Positions 23,810 to 33,302 are shown, counted from the stretch's first letter. The stretch is DNA of 64,000 bases from Phycisphaeraceae bacterium (GCA_020639135.1 JACKHE010000003.1:186001-250000), one strand, 5' to 3'. Notes: generated by a model from the letters alone, not told the origin. A program made the numbers and translations.

Positions 23810-25045
23810 ATGACCGAGGACCAGAACCGGAGCGCCGACGAGCGGCGCTGGCAGGAACGACTCCTGGAGCTGACCTCGCTCCCCACCGCCACGGGCCGCG
23901 AGAAGCGCATCATCGAGTGGGTCCGCCGCTGGGCTGGCGAGCGTGAGGATGTCGAGATCGTTACCGACGACGCCGGCAACTTGCTGCTCCAGCGCCCCGG
24001 TTCGACCCGCCGGGCGGCGGTCGAAAACGCGGGGCCGATCCTCTTCACCGGGCACCTCGATCACCCCGCGTTCGTCATCGACGAAGTGCGCGACGACGGC
24101 GCCGCGGCGAAGGCCCGTTTCCTGGGCGGCGTTCGCGAACCCTATTTCATCGAGGGCCGCGTCACGGCGCACTCCATGAACGACGACCGCGCCGTCCCCG
24201 TCGGCGGCGTCATCACGAATCACACCGAGGCCGACCCGCCCGCGCGGCTCTTCCGTGAGTGCGAGTTCGCCTTCGATGAGCCGGCCCCGTGGTTGCGAGC
24301 CGGCGACATCGCCGTTTGGGAGCTCCCCGAATCCTCGGTCAGCCTCGAGGACGGCCTCGTCCGCGCGCGCGTGTGCGACGATCTCGCCGCCGTCGCCGCC
24401 GCCCTGTGCGCCTTCGACAAGCTGGGCGAACTCGAGAGCCCACCCGACGTGCGCGTGCTGCTGACTCTCGCCGAGGAGGTCGGCTTCATCGGCGCCATCG
24501 CCGCGTGCCGGCAGGGGACGATCCCCCCGGGCTCGCGCGTCATCGCGCTGGAGAACTCACGCAGCTTCGCGGATTCCCCCATCGGCGCCGGCCCCATCGT
24601 CCGCGTCGGCGACCGCATGACCACCTTCAGCCCCACCCTCACCGCCGCGGTCGCCAAGGTCTGCGAGCAACTCGCGGGGACCGCAGACCGGCCCGTGGGC
24701 ACGCCCGTCCGCGCCGGCGAGGAGCAGCCCGGGTTCCGCTGGCAGCGCAAGCTGATGCCCGGAGGCGCCTGCGAGGCGACCGCCTACTGCGCCTGGGGGC
24801 ACGAGGCCACCTGCGTCTGCCTCCCGCTGGGCAACTACCACAACATGGCCGACCTCGATGAGGTCGAGAAGACCGGATTCGAAGGCGCCGCGAAAGTCGG
24901 GCCCGAGATCATCGCGCTGGCCGATTACCTCGGCCTTGTTGATCTGCTCGTCGCCTGCGGCACGCGGCTCGGCGCCACCGAACCCATGACCACCAGGCTC
25001 GAGAAGCTCTACGACGAGCGCGCCTTCGTGCTGAACCAGCTCTGA
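23810..25045 (+). CDS. M42-family metallo-aminopeptidase-like protein
   Basis: A 411-residue member of the M42/M20 zinc peptidase clan. The metal-binding TGHLDHPAFV (near residue 80) matches the first histidine/aspartate site, RVCDDLAAVAAA supplies the bridging aspartate, and LLTLAEEVGFIGA holds the catalytic glutamate pair. ALENS and CAWGHEATCVCLPLGNYHN supply the remaining ligands. M42 enzymes remove N-terminal residues from peptides in the cytosol. The ATG lies close to the promoter side of the divergent ribBA gene, with only 74 bases between the two starts. Confidence 0.88.
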   Translation: MTEDQNRSADERRWQERLLELTSLPTATGREKRIIEWVRRWAGEREDVEIVTDDAGNLLLQRPGSTRRAAVENAGPILFTGHLDHPAFVIDEVRDDGAAAKARFLGGVREPYFIEGRVTAHSMNDDRAVPVGGVITNHTEADPPARLFRECEFAFDEPAPWLRAGDIAVWELPESSVSLEDGLVRARVCDDLAAVAAALCAFDKLGELESPPDVRVLLTLAEEVGFIGAIAACRQGTIPPGSRVIALENSRSFADSPIGAGPIVRVGDRMTTFSPTLTAAVAKVCEQLAGTADRPVGTPVRAGEEQPGFRWQRKLMPGGACEATAYCAWGHEATCVCLPLGNYHNMADLDEVEKTGFEGAAKVGPEIIALADYLGLVDLLVACGTRLGATEPMTTRLEKLYDERAFVLNQL

Positions 25046-25046
25046 C

Positions 25047-25895
25047 TCAGCCCCGCGGCTTGCGCGCGATGATCGCCACCATCGGGGGCGTGAAGAAGTA
25101 ACTGTCCGGATCCGCCGACCGCCGCGCCCACTCCTCCATGAACGCCGCCCGGTCGGATTCCTTCAGGTACCCCTCCTCGACAATCTTGGGGAGGAACACC
25201 CTGAAGTACGAGTCCGGCCAGCGCCACATCGCCTCGCCCGGACGCGCCACGCGCACGAGCGGACGGATCGACACCACCTCCAGCCCCGCGCTGCGCAGCA
25301 TCGCCGGAAGACTCCCGCCGATGTCGTCGTCGCCGCCGTAGTCATGCCAGCTCGCGCGGATCGCCGCAACGACAGGCTCGAACAGCGGCGTCCTCGGCGC
25401 CAGCGTCAGCGTGCGGTAGTTGAAGTACTCCTGCATCGCGAAGACGCCGCCGGGTCTGAGCGCCTGCGCCACGCCCCCGACCACCGCCTCGGGCCGGGGC
25501 GTGAAGCACATGACCCACCGCTCCCACGCGCCGTCGATGGACCCCGGCGCCAGATCGAGCGCCTGCGCATCACCGACGCGCGCGTCGATGTTCGGCAGCC
25601 CCCGCCGCTGCGCCTCGGCGCTCAGCCTCTCGATGTACCGCGGCGATTCGTCGATCGCGATCACGCGCCCTTCGGGCTCCAGCAGCGGCGCCAGGTCGAA
25701 GGACGCGAACCCGGGGCCGCAGCCGACATCCAGGATCGTTTGGCCCGGGCCGAACCCTGCCTCGCGCCAGATCCCGCTGGCCTCGTCCGCCCAGAGCCGG
25801 TGCTGGAGCCCCAGCCGGCTCAGCTCATCGTCCCCGACGCCCAGGACATACTCGGGCCGGTTCGCTCGGGGGTCGCGCGTCGTCGATTGCGTCAT
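25047..25895 (-). CDS. SAM-dependent methyltransferase (UbiE/Methyltransf_25 type)
   Basis: A 282-residue class I methyltransferase. Motif I is TILDVGCGPGFASFDLAPLL (about 53-72), motif II is VIAIDES, and the LKPGG-like segment is ALRPGGVFAMQEYFNY. The C-terminal extension VFLPKIVEEGYL is common in small-molecule methyltransferases. The substrate is unknown. It converges with the M42 gene, one base between the stop codons. Confidence 0.85.
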   Translation of the reverse strand: MTQSTTRDPRANRPEYVLGVGDDELSRLGLQHRLWADEASGIWREAGFGPGQTILDVGCGPGFASFDLAPLLEPEGRVIAIDESPRYIERLSAEAQRRGLPNIDARVGDAQALDLAPGSIDGAWERWVMCFTPRPEAVVGGVAQALRPGGVFAMQEYFNYRTLTLAPRTPLFEPVVAAIRASWHDYGGDDDIGGSLPAMLRSAGLEVVSIRPLVRVARPGEAMWRWPDSYFRVFLPKIVEEGYLKESDRAAFMEEWARRSADPDSYFFTPPMVAIIARKPRG

Positions 25896-26055
25896 CAGGG
25901 GATCTCACCAAGCCGGGCGCTCCGGCTCTTTTCGGGGGCGGGACACGCCGATGTCCCGCTGACCGTCATCGTATCGCATAGTCATCTGGTACAAGGGAGG
26001 CGAGAGAGATCCCACCGGGGACTTCGGTTGCCAGAGACAACGGAGAACGAGCCGG

Positions 26056-27495
26056 ATGCATGTTTGTTCAAGAACCCGCCTGACTCGGGCCGTGCTCGCC
26101 GGCGCCGCCGTCGCGACGCTCGCCCACGCCACGCCGCCGATTGACGGCCTCTCCGACGGCGTCGAGACCGACCCCGCCCGGCTCGCGAACCTGCCGCACT
26201 CCGACTTCGCCGGTCCCGGCTGCGTGATCAACGAACCGGCGCCCCCCGCCGGCGCCAGGGGCGTGATCCCCGCCAACGTCATCACCATGGTGGACAACGG
26301 GCCGACCTCCAACCGCGTGGACCTGGTCTTCGTCGGCGACGGGTACCAGGCCGGCGAGCTGGGCCTCTACGCGGTTCACTGCCAGAACGGGCTCGACGAC
26401 CTCTTCGCCATCACGCCCTTCTCCGAGTACCGCAACTTCTTCAACGCCCACCGCGTCGAGGTGGTCTCCACGGACTCGGGCGTCGATCACGACCCCACCC
26501 AGGGGATCTTCAAGAACACCGCGCTCAACATGGGCTTCTGGTGCAACGGCATCGAGCGACTCCTCTGCGTCGGCACCTTCCAGGCCTCCCAGTACGCCGA
26601 CAACGCGCCGGACGTCGATCAGATCTTCGCCGTCGCCAACTCCACCAAGTACGGCGGCGCCGGCTACTCCTCCGCCAACGTCGGCACCTACGCCGGCGGC
26701 AACGGCCTCGCGCCGCAGATCGCCATCCACGAGCTCGGGCATTCGCTGGGCGACCTCGCCGACGAGTACGACTACGGCGGCCCCGTCACCTGGCCCGGCG
26801 GCGAGACGAACGAGGTGGACGCCTCCATCTTCGATTCGGCGCAGATGGCGTCCATGCAGACCAAGTGGTGGTACTGGCTGGGCGCCCCCGACGAGGGCGG
26901 CGTCTGCGGAACGTTCGAGGGCTGCCACTACTCGCAGCTGGGGATCTACCGACCCAGCAACAACTCCATGATGCGGGCCCTCGGCAGGCCCTTCAACAAC
27001 GTCTCCATCGAGAAGATCATCATCGAGATCTACAAGCAGGTCGATCCCATCGACAGCGCCTCGCCCCCGGGCTTCTACAACAGCGCCAGTGTCATCGAGC
27101 TCAACACCGTCAACCCCGTCGGCCACCCGCTCTCCATCCAGTGGTACGCCGACGGCCTCCCCGTCGCGGGCGCCAACGGGAACACCTTCACGCCGGGCCA
27201 GTACGCGCTCGGCGCCGGCGCCCACGCGCTCTCCGTCTCGGTCATCGACGAAACCGACATGGTCCGCGACGAGACCGCACGGATGGCCTACATGACCGAC
27301 TTCCGCGATGGGTGGACCGTCACCGCGCTCCTCGGCGATCTCAACGGTGACTGCGTCGTGGACACCGCCGATCTCGGGGGTCTGGTCGGCTCCTTCGGCT
27401 CCACCGGGCACTACGGCGACATCAACGGTGACGGCATCGTGGACACCGCGGACCTCGGCCTGCTCCTGGCGAACTTCGGTCAGTCCTGCGACTGA
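26056..27495 (+). CDS. Secreted M64 (IgA peptidase-like) metallopeptidase with C-terminal dockerin
   Basis: A 479-residue exported zinc peptidase. A signal peptide ends after residue 25 (LAHA). The M64 domain has NRVDLVFVGDGYQ and the zinc site HELGHSLGDLADEYDYGG with histidines 225 and 229. Later residues form an Ig-like segment, and the C-terminus carries two dockerin repeats (GDLNGDCVVDTADLGGL and GDINGDGIVDTADLGLLL) ending in a cysteine (QSCD). The start has GGAGAA at good spacing. The enzyme probably digests extracellular protein and is retained by the dockerin. Its end overlaps the opposing gene by 16 bases. Confidence 0.9.
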   Translation: MHVCSRTRLTRAVLAGAAVATLAHATPPIDGLSDGVETDPARLANLPHSDFAGPGCVINEPAPPAGARGVIPANVITMVDNGPTSNRVDLVFVGDGYQAGELGLYAVHCQNGLDDLFAITPFSEYRNFFNAHRVEVVSTDSGVDHDPTQGIFKNTALNMGFWCNGIERLLCVGTFQASQYADNAPDVDQIFAVANSTKYGGAGYSSANVGTYAGGNGLAPQIAIHELGHSLGDLADEYDYGGPVTWPGGETNEVDASIFDSAQMASMQTKWWYWLGAPDEGGVCGTFEGCHYSQLGIYRPSNNSMMRALGRPFNNVSIEKIIIEIYKQVDPIDSASPPGFYNSASVIELNTVNPVGHPLSIQWYADGLPVAGANGNTFTPGQYALGAGAHALSVSVIDETDMVRDETARMAYMTDFRDGWTVTALLGDLNGDCVVDTADLGGLVGSFGSTGHYGDINGDGIVDTADLGLLLANFGQSCD

Positions 27496-28124
27496 TCGCC
27501 GCCCCGCGCCCGCCGCCGCACCCCGATCGCCCGCACGATCATCGAGCCCCCGACCACGAACCCGATCACGCTCAGCGAGCCGAAGACCAGCACGCCCAGC
27601 GTGCGCACGCCCGTCGCCGCGTCGCTGAGCAGCCGCGGCGCCGCCAGCCCGCCCCCGGCCAGCCCCGGCCCGACCGCCGGACCGAACTCATACTGAATCG
27701 GCGGCATCGTGCCCTCGACAACGACCGTGAACGGCCCGGGCCGGGTCAGCCGCACGCGCGCCACCTCGGCCCGTTCGGTCATTCCCGTGCGCTCGACCGG
27801 TCCCGGCTGCGGCTCGACGCCGAACTCCCGCCCCCGCGCCGCCTCGACCATCGTCAGGCGCCAGTCCTCCGGAAGCGTCGGGCCCTCACCCGGCCCGAGC
27901 ACCTGCCACAGCGCGTACTCGCCGGGACTCGCGATCACGACCGTGACCTCCCCCGGCGCCTCGAAGCGCGTCGTGATCGCCGCCGATGCCGCCGAATCGA
28001 TCCAGAGCGTCAGCGCCAGCGCGATCGGCCCCGCCGCGATCAGCGCCACACCGACAACAATCCACAGCGCGCCGGGAACCCGGTCCGCTCGGCGCCGGGC
28101 TCTGGATGGGGCGGTGTCGTTCAA
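27480..28124 (-). CDS. Hypothetical membrane protein with two transmembrane helices
   Basis: A 214-residue protein with helix 1 at about 20-42, a large extracytoplasmic beta-rich domain (45-150) and helix 2 at about 170-195 followed by a basic tail. The topology suggests a periplasmic domain anchored at both ends. It begins with TTG at 28124; a GGAG site lies 9 bases upstream and no ATG fits. I do not recognise a family. It lies 78 bases downstream of the next gene on the same strand and its end overlaps the M64 gene. Confidence 0.7.
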   Translation of the reverse strand: MNDTAPSRARRRADRVPGALWIVVGVALIAAGPIALALTLWIDSAASAAITTRFEAPGEVTVVIASPGEYALWQVLGPGEGPTLPEDWRLTMVEAARGREFGVEPQPGPVERTGMTERAEVARVRLTRPGPFTVVVEGTMPPIQYEFGPAVGPGLAGGGLAAPRLLSDAATGVRTLGVLVFGSLSVIGFVVGGSMIVRAIGVRRRARGGDQSQD

Positions 28125-28202
28125 GCGGGTCGCTCCGGATCGGCGCGCAATCTCGCTCCGCGCACGCCCCGACGCAACCTCTGATGAGGAAACCGCCCCG
28201 GC

Positions 28203-29216
28203 TTATTCCACCGCGTCGCGGTCGCCGATCGGGGCGCTGATCGTCAGCACCTCCTCGCCGGCGATCGAGGGGCCGTCGGGATCGTTCTCCAGCAGCACGA
28301 CATAGAACCGGTTGATCTCCGTGTGCTCCAGCCGGCCGCCCTTGGTGTCCCAGGTGTACGAGCCCACCGATGTGCTCGACGACAGCACCCCCTTGGGCCA
28401 TTTTTCGTCGATCTCCGCCGTGGTCTCGCTCTTGACCTTGAACGTCACCAGCCCGTCGCCTCGGGGCCGCATCGTCCAGGATTCGTCAAAGTCCATCGAG
28501 GCGAACCCCGGGAAGTCCAGCCTCCGCTCGCTCGTCCACGGCGACGATTCCCCGCCTTCGGCGGGCCGCGCGACGGGGCGGAAGATCGGTTGGAGCAGCT
28601 CGTCGATCGCCTCCTCGCCGACGATCAGCGACGAATACCGGCGCAGCTCCTTCTCCTTGAGCAGCGCGTCGGCGCCCTCGACCTTCCGGATCGAACCGTC
28701 CATGCCCAGCGTCAGGGTCAGCGCCGCGCCGACGATCGGCTCCATCGCGACCGTGACCGCCGCGCCGACGACGTTCGAGTGCGGGAACTCGCTGGAAAAC
28801 CGCAGCGCCTTGCCGGGCTCGAGCTGCGTGAGGTCGATGCTGTCGATTGTCACCCGCACCCGCGGGCCGATCTCCGGGTCGGGCTTGAGGCCGACGCACG
28901 TCACGTCGATCGTCCGGCGCAGGATCCACTTGTTGATCGACTCGTCCGCCAGCTGGTGCTGACGCACCTGCCGGCTGCGGATGCTGTACCCGCACTCGAC
29001 GCCCTCACGCATCCCGCTGGCGAAGTCCGCAGGCGCCTCCGGCGCCGCCGCCGTGGCGACCGGCTCGTCCGATGCCCGGGCGGCGTTTTTCGGCGCCACG
29101 GACCACGCGACACACGCAAGCAGCGCGAGCAGACCGAACAGGGGAAGCCGGGTTCTCGGGCCGCGATCGGCCAATGGGTCGGTTTCGATCCGGGTGTCGC
29201 GCATCGTCTGGTGCAT
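28203..29216 (-). CDS. Hypothetical exported protein (DUF6263-like)
   Basis: A 337-residue protein with an N-terminal hydrophobic anchor or signal (about 25-45) and a mature beta-rich domain resembling the DUF6263 group, including DFASGMREGVECGYSIRSRQ, a repeated LTLGMDGSIRKVEG pattern and SWTMRPRGDGLVTFKV. Function is unknown. A second in-frame ATG four codons in (29204) is an alternative start. It is preceded by a 278-base gap that holds nothing recognisable except the leader of the divergent lepB gene. Confidence 0.75.
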   Translation of the reverse strand: MHQTMRDTRIETDPLADRGPRTRLPLFGLLALLACVAWSVAPKNAARASDEPVATAAAPEAPADFASGMREGVECGYSIRSRQVRQHQLADESINKWILRRTIDVTCVGLKPDPEIGPRVRVTIDSIDLTQLEPGKALRFSSEFPHSNVVGAAVTVAMEPIVGAALTLTLGMDGSIRKVEGADALLKEKELRRYSSLIVGEEAIDELLQPIFRPVARPAEGGESSPWTSERRLDFPGFASMDFDESWTMRPRGDGLVTFKVKSETTAEIDEKWPKGVLSSSTSVGSYTWDTKGGRLEHTEINRFYVVLLENDPDGPSIAGEEVLTISAPIGDRDAVE

Positions 29217-29494
29217 CGGTGAATCGCCCTGTTGTCGGTGGTGCTCCGCTCGCTCTTCGGATCGGACCCAAACGGCGCCGGGTTGAGGATCGGCGAGGAT
29301 TGTGCGGGCCGGCGCTTCGTCCTGGGAGGCCGCCCGGCGTTCGGCGCCGGATCCGGCCCGCCCTCGACCCGATGGGTTGACCGATCAGCGCCACCCCCGG
29401 CTGCGGATCGGCGAACACAACCGCGTCGGGTCCGGTAGAACCGATCCCCACGACCCAAATCCGACGACACGAGAACCGACGAAGGGACCGTTTC

Positions 29495-30253
29495 ATGAGT
29501 TACCGGACGCGCCGGAAAGAGCGAAAACTGAAGCACAAAGCCGAGATGGCCAGGCTCAGCTTCGGCAGGAGGCTCTGGATCGAGTGGATCCGCCCCGTCG
29601 GGACCGTGATCCTGACGCTCTCCATCCTCCGCTCCGCCGTCGCCGACTGGAACGACGTCCCGACCGGCTCCATGAAGCCCACCATCATGGAGGGCGACCG
29701 GATCTACGTGAACAAGGCCGCCTACGGCCTCCGACTGCCATTCACCCTCCACTGGCTCGCCCGATGGGACACCCCCGAGCGCAGCGAGATTGTCGTCTGC
29801 TTCTCCCCCAAGGACGGCACGAGGCTCGTCAAGCGCGTCGTCGGCGTGCCGGGCGACACCGTCGAGCTCCGCAAGGGCCTCGTGTACATCAACGGCCAGC
29901 CCTGCGACTACGAGCCCATCGATTCCCTGACCGAGCAGGCGTTCCTCGAGGGCATCGACCACGCCGACATCCGGGAGGTCCAGGAGGAGTCCATCGCCGG
30001 CGCCGAACCCCACGCCGTCATGCACTTCACCCGAGACGGCCAGTTCGCCGCCCGCGACTTCGGACCGGTCGAGATCCCGCCCCACGCCTACTTCCTGATG
30101 GGGGACAACCGCGACGAGAGCGGCGATTCCCGGATCTTCGGCTACGTCCCCGAGGACCGCATCGTGGGCAGCAGCGGCGCCGTGGCGATCTCCGTGGACC
30201 CCGACAACTACTACCTGCCCCGGTTCAGTCGATTCTTCAAGTCACTGCCCTGA
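29495..30253 (+). CDS. lepB: Signal peptidase I
   Basis: A 252-residue membrane-bound serine-lysine peptidase that removes signal peptides after export. A hydrophobic anchor lies at about 33-52 after a basic cytoplasmic N-terminus. The catalytic serine is in VPTGSMKPTI and the catalytic lysine in TRLVKRVVGVPGD. Box E is FLMGDNRDESGDSR. GAAGGGA precedes the ATG. The many exported proteins in this window would be its substrates. Confidence 0.95.
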   Translation: MSYRTRRKERKLKHKAEMARLSFGRRLWIEWIRPVGTVILTLSILRSAVADWNDVPTGSMKPTIMEGDRIYVNKAAYGLRLPFTLHWLARWDTPERSEIVVCFSPKDGTRLVKRVVGVPGDTVELRKGLVYINGQPCDYEPIDSLTEQAFLEGIDHADIREVQEESIAGAEPHAVMHFTRDGQFAARDFGPVEIPPHAYFLMGDNRDESGDSRIFGYVPEDRIVGSSGAVAISVDPDNYYLPRFSRFFKSLP

Positions 30254-30259
30254 ATCATG

Positions 30260-30766
30260 TTACGCACCAGCGTCGGCGCCGGGATCCAGGAACCCCAGGT
30301 GCAGCTCGGCGTGCTTGAGGTGCAGGTTGACCCACTGTTCGTGGCTCAGCTTCCCGAAGATCGGGCTGGCCTGCGTGAACCGCTCGCCGTCCTGAACCCG
30401 CTGGATCTGACGGCGGAGCTCACCCAGCCCCTGCTCGCTGGTGATCGAAGTGTCCGGGATCAGCGTCGCCGCCGACCCGGTCAGCTTGATCCCCTTGGGG
30501 AACGGCCGGCTGAGCACCATCGGACGCAGGATCCGGAACAGCACCCGCAATGGCAGGGGTGAGGTGAACCGGAACCCGTCCAGCGACTGCTCCATGGTGT
30601 CGGCGAGGTGATGGGTGTTCTGCCCCAGGGTCCAGTTGCCGTGCCGGATCAGGACGCCCTCCCGATCCGCGGCCTCGAGCCGATCCAGGTCCTTCAGAAT
30701 GTCGTCGAAACCCTGATATCGGACTTCTCGGCGAGAGGCGGTCTTCGTGTTGACAGGCTGTGACAT
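30260..30766 (-). CDS. DUF1569/DinB-like protein
   Basis: A 168-residue soluble protein similar to DUF1569 members of the DinB-like four-helix superfamily: a histidine in NWTLGQNTHHLADTME and another pair in NLHLKHAELHLGFL could form a metal site, as in DinB/YfiT proteins. Function is unknown. The start at 30766 has GGAG upstream; a longer frame would add 25 residues. The gene converges with lepB, 6 bases between the stop codons. Confidence 0.82.
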   Translation of the reverse strand: MSQPVNTKTASRREVRYQGFDDILKDLDRLEAADREGVLIRHGNWTLGQNTHHLADTMEQSLDGFRFTSPLPLRVLFRILRPMVLSRPFPKGIKLTGSAATLIPDTSITSEQGLGELRRQIQRVQDGERFTQASPIFGKLSHEQWVNLHLKHAELHLGFLDPGADAGA

Positions 30767-31227
30767 GGATGCTCCATTCGGAATCTGGTTGTCCAAGCCG
30801 ATTTTCCGGACGATCCCGGGACATGTCCCGGGGCCATCCATGTGCGGATTCTGACGATTCTATCGAGAAATCCGACATTCACGCTTGTAAAACCCGCGCG
30901 ACACTGGCATCCTACATCTTGTGCAGCCTTTCCCACCGTGCGTGGGGCCGTCACCGGGCTGTCTTCTGGAGGGATTCGACACGTCACCGAGCGGCTCTCG
31001 GCCGGGGAAATCCAGCGGGTTCAACACCTGACGGATGGCCAGCCGCTCACAAGCACGCAATCAGGTTCGCTTGTGCAGGTGCAGTGTCGTGTCCTCTTGC
31101 GTCGTGGTGAAAGCCGCGTTGCAGGGTTCGCGCATCACCAAGGGTCCCTCGTGGGCCGCCATCTGCCGGAACGTCCCGGTGGGTGTCAGAAAAGCTTTTC
31201 AGAAGCACCTTTGGAGGAAGAAACCAA
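30767..31227. other. 461-base non-coding gap
   Basis: No protein-like frame and no strong hairpin. It must hold the promoters of the divergent DUF1569 gene and of the sorted protein at 31228, but no convincing -35/-10 pair can be picked by eye. Confidence 0.5.
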
Positions 31228-31785
31228 ATGAACAAGCTCACTTTCCCGGCTCTGGCCGTGGCGATGGTGGCCGGCTCCGCGATGGGCGCCACCACCATCA
31301 AGAGCGTTGAGGATCTCGCCACGAACGTTCTGACGAACCGTGGCGTTGGTCTCGCTGCTCTCGAGATCGGCACGCTGAACGGCGGCGAGTCCGTCTTCGG
31401 CGATACCGCCAACAGCACCGACGACGTCAACGGCCCCAGCGGCCTCGGCGGCGGCGGCTCCTGGAACGGTGGCGACGACGTTTACTCCCTGCAGTGGGGC
31501 GGCGGCGACATCACCATCGACCTGTTCTTCTCGGACGCCGCTGGCGACCTCGACCTGATCCTCTACGATTCGTCCGACGCGACGAACGACATCGGCCTCA
31601 GCTCGTCCGTCACCGACGACGAGCAGATCGCCATCGCCGGTCTTGCCGCTGGCAAGTACTGGATCGTCGTTGATGGCTGGCAGGGCAACTCCAACAGCTA
31701 CAAGCTGGCCGTCTCCCCGACCCCGGGCGCTGCGGCTGTCTTCGGCCTCGCCGGCATCGCCGCCGCTGGCCGCCGTCGTCGCTGA
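31228..31785 (+). CDS. Exported protein with pre-peptidase-like domain and P-x-PG/RRRR sorting tail
   Basis: A 185-residue exported protein. The signal peptide is MNKLTFPALAVAMVAGSAMG. The mature part has a PPC-like beta-sandwich with DLDLILYDSSDATNDIG and AAGKYWIVVDGW. The tail is PTPGAAAVFGLAGIAAAGRRRR, that is, a proline-glycine motif, a hydrophobic helix and an arginine cluster, the tripartite layout of PEP-CTERM-like sorting signals. It should be processed by an exosortase-like enzyme and placed at the cell surface. A strong GGAGGAAG site precedes the ATG and a terminator follows. Confidence 0.88.
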   Translation: MNKLTFPALAVAMVAGSAMGATTIKSVEDLATNVLTNRGVGLAALEIGTLNGGESVFGDTANSTDDVNGPSGLGGGGSWNGGDDVYSLQWGGGDITIDLFFSDAAGDLDLILYDSSDATNDIGLSSSVTDDEQIAIAGLAAGKYWIVVDGWQGNSNSYKLAVSPTPGAAAVFGLAGIAAAGRRRR

Positions 31786-31832
31786 ATCGTTCCCACGAAC
31801 GATCACAGCCTCGGCTGACAACAGCAACAACA

Positions 31833-31869
31833 CAGGCCGGTCCCCACGGGGGCCGGCCTGTTGCTTTTT
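31833..31869 (+). terminator. Rho-independent terminator
   Basis: CAGGCCGG(T)CCCC pairs with GGGG(G)CCGGCCTG and is followed by TTGCTTTTT. It lies about 50 bases after the stop of the sorted protein. Confidence 0.88.
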
Positions 31870-31895
31870 GGACATTCTTCACAGAATCCCCGTGC

Positions 31896-31975
31896 CACGA
31901 CCCATGCTCCGCTGGGTCGTGCTTCGAGAAATCTCGGCAATGAAAAGAGCACGACCCAGCAAAGCCTGGGTCGTG
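31896..31975. repeat. Two tandem hairpins with identical 9-bp stems
   Basis: CACGACCCA/TGGGTCGTG pairs at 31896-31904 with 31913-31921 and again at 31950-31958 with 31967-31975. Because the arms are identical, they can also pair across the two hairpins. No T tract follows on either strand, so they are not obvious terminators. Confidence 0.8.
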
Positions 31976-31991
31976 GCGCGTCGGAGTTCGG

Positions 31992-32555
31992 TCAGGCCAG
32001 CTTGGCGCACGCCCCATGCCGGGGGCACGTCACGAGGTGGTCGTTGACCATCCCGGTCGCCTGCATAAAGGCATAGCAGATCGTGGGCCCCACGAAGTTG
32101 AACCCCCGCTTCTTCAGGTCCTTTGACATCGCCTCCGCTCGCGGCGTCATCGCAGGGATCTGCTCGTGCTTCGTGAACTCATTGACAATGGGCGCCCCAT
32201 CGACGAAGCGCCAGACGTACGCGTCGAACGACCCGAACTCCCGCTGGACCTCCAGGAACGCCCGCGCGTTGCGCACGGAGGAGGCGACCTTCAGCCGGTT
32301 CCGCACGATCCCGGCGTCGCCGAGCAGTTTCTTCTGCTTCGCTTCAGTGAATCTGGCGACCCGCGCCGGGTCGAAACCGTCGTACACCACCCGGTACCGC
32401 TCCCGCTTGGCGAGGATCGTGTCCCAGCTCAGCCCAGCCTGCGCGCCCTCGAGGATGAGGAACCCGAAGAGACGGTTGTCGTCATGCAAAGGCACGCCCC
32501 ACTCGGCGTCGTGGTAGGCGAGGGCGATGGGGTTTTGGGGCCAGGGGCAGGTCAT
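31992..32555 (-). CDS. tag: DNA-3-methyladenine glycosylase I
   Basis: A 187-residue base-excision enzyme. Conserved segments: YHDAEWGVPLHDDNRLFGFLILEG at the N-terminus (the tryptophan and glutamate of the 3-methyladenine pocket), AGLSWDTILAKRE, and the C-terminal zinc-binding residues in VGPTICYAFMQATGMVNDH and CPRH. Length is the family standard. It removes 3-methyladenine from alkylated DNA. The next gene upstream lies 12 bases away on the same strand. Confidence 0.95.
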   Translation of the reverse strand: MTCPWPQNPIALAYHDAEWGVPLHDDNRLFGFLILEGAQAGLSWDTILAKRERYRVVYDGFDPARVARFTEAKQKKLLGDAGIVRNRLKVASSVRNARAFLEVQREFGSFDAYVWRFVDGAPIVNEFTKHEQIPAMTPRAEAMSKDLKKRGFNFVGPTICYAFMQATGMVNDHLVTCPRHGACAKLA

Positions 32556-32567
32556 CGGCTCGCGATA

Positions 32568-33272
32568 TCACTTTTCCTGATTCAGCCCGAGTTCATTCCG
32601 CAGCCATGCCGCGAGGTACGCCTGGCGGACATCGCCGATCCCGAGGCCGATGTTCTTTTTTTCTGGGATCCAGAGCGTGATCGCCTTCATCGGGGAGTCG
32701 TTATGACTGATCGAAGTCTGCTCGATCGTGATCTTCTGGATGCGAGTCGCGTCGAATCGACGACGGAAACCGATCGAACCCACCCCGCGAAAGGTTATGA
32801 GTTGAGTGCCGTTCACCGTCACGCGAAATCGACCAAACCAGGCCATGAGCGCATACATGAATGTTCCGATCCCGCACAGGATGAACGGAGTAAAGAAAAG
32901 CGTCATGAATAGGTCCACGCCAAACTTAGGCGCCGGGCCTCCGTCTTCGCCGGTCATCCCACCTAACCACGGGCCGACAAGAGGCACCAAAAGCCCCGAG
33001 TTCCAGAACACTGTGAAGACCGTCATGAACAGCGCGATGGGGAGATTCCGTGTCGAAACACTGACGGCGGATCCATCAATACCCTGATGTTCGCGCAGGC
33101 CCGATGGAGGATTGCTCAGAAGTTCGAGGTCTTCATCGCCCCGGGCCCGCTCCGCGATCAGCTCCGACAGCTTGTATTGTTTCCCGGTGAACGGGCTGAT
33201 CGCAAGATCCGTCCTGACGTTGTAATTTTCAGGCGGGATGACTCTGCCGGTTTCGGGGCACATGATGTCCAT
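32568..33272 (-). CDS. Hypothetical membrane protein, 234 residues
   Basis: Two membrane helices (about 75-98 and 120-145) separate an N-terminal soluble part with a CPETG...PPENY start, possibly half of a metal site, from a C-terminal PH-like beta domain (RFRVTVNGTQLITFRG). I do not recognise a named family. GGAGAA precedes the ATG at 33272. It is probably co-transcribed with tag. Confidence 0.72.
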   Translation of the reverse strand: MDIMCPETGRVIPPENYNVRTDLAISPFTGKQYKLSELIAERARGDEDLELLSNPPSGLREHQGIDGSAVSVSTRNLPIALFMTVFTVFWNSGLLVPLVGPWLGGMTGEDGGPAPKFGVDLFMTLFFTPFILCGIGTFMYALMAWFGRFRVTVNGTQLITFRGVGSIGFRRRFDATRIQKITIEQTSISHNDSPMKAITLWIPEKKNIGLGIGDVRQAYLAAWLRNELGLNQEK

Positions 33273-33302
33273 CGCCGTTCTCCGTGAAGCGATGCGTCAG
33301 GT

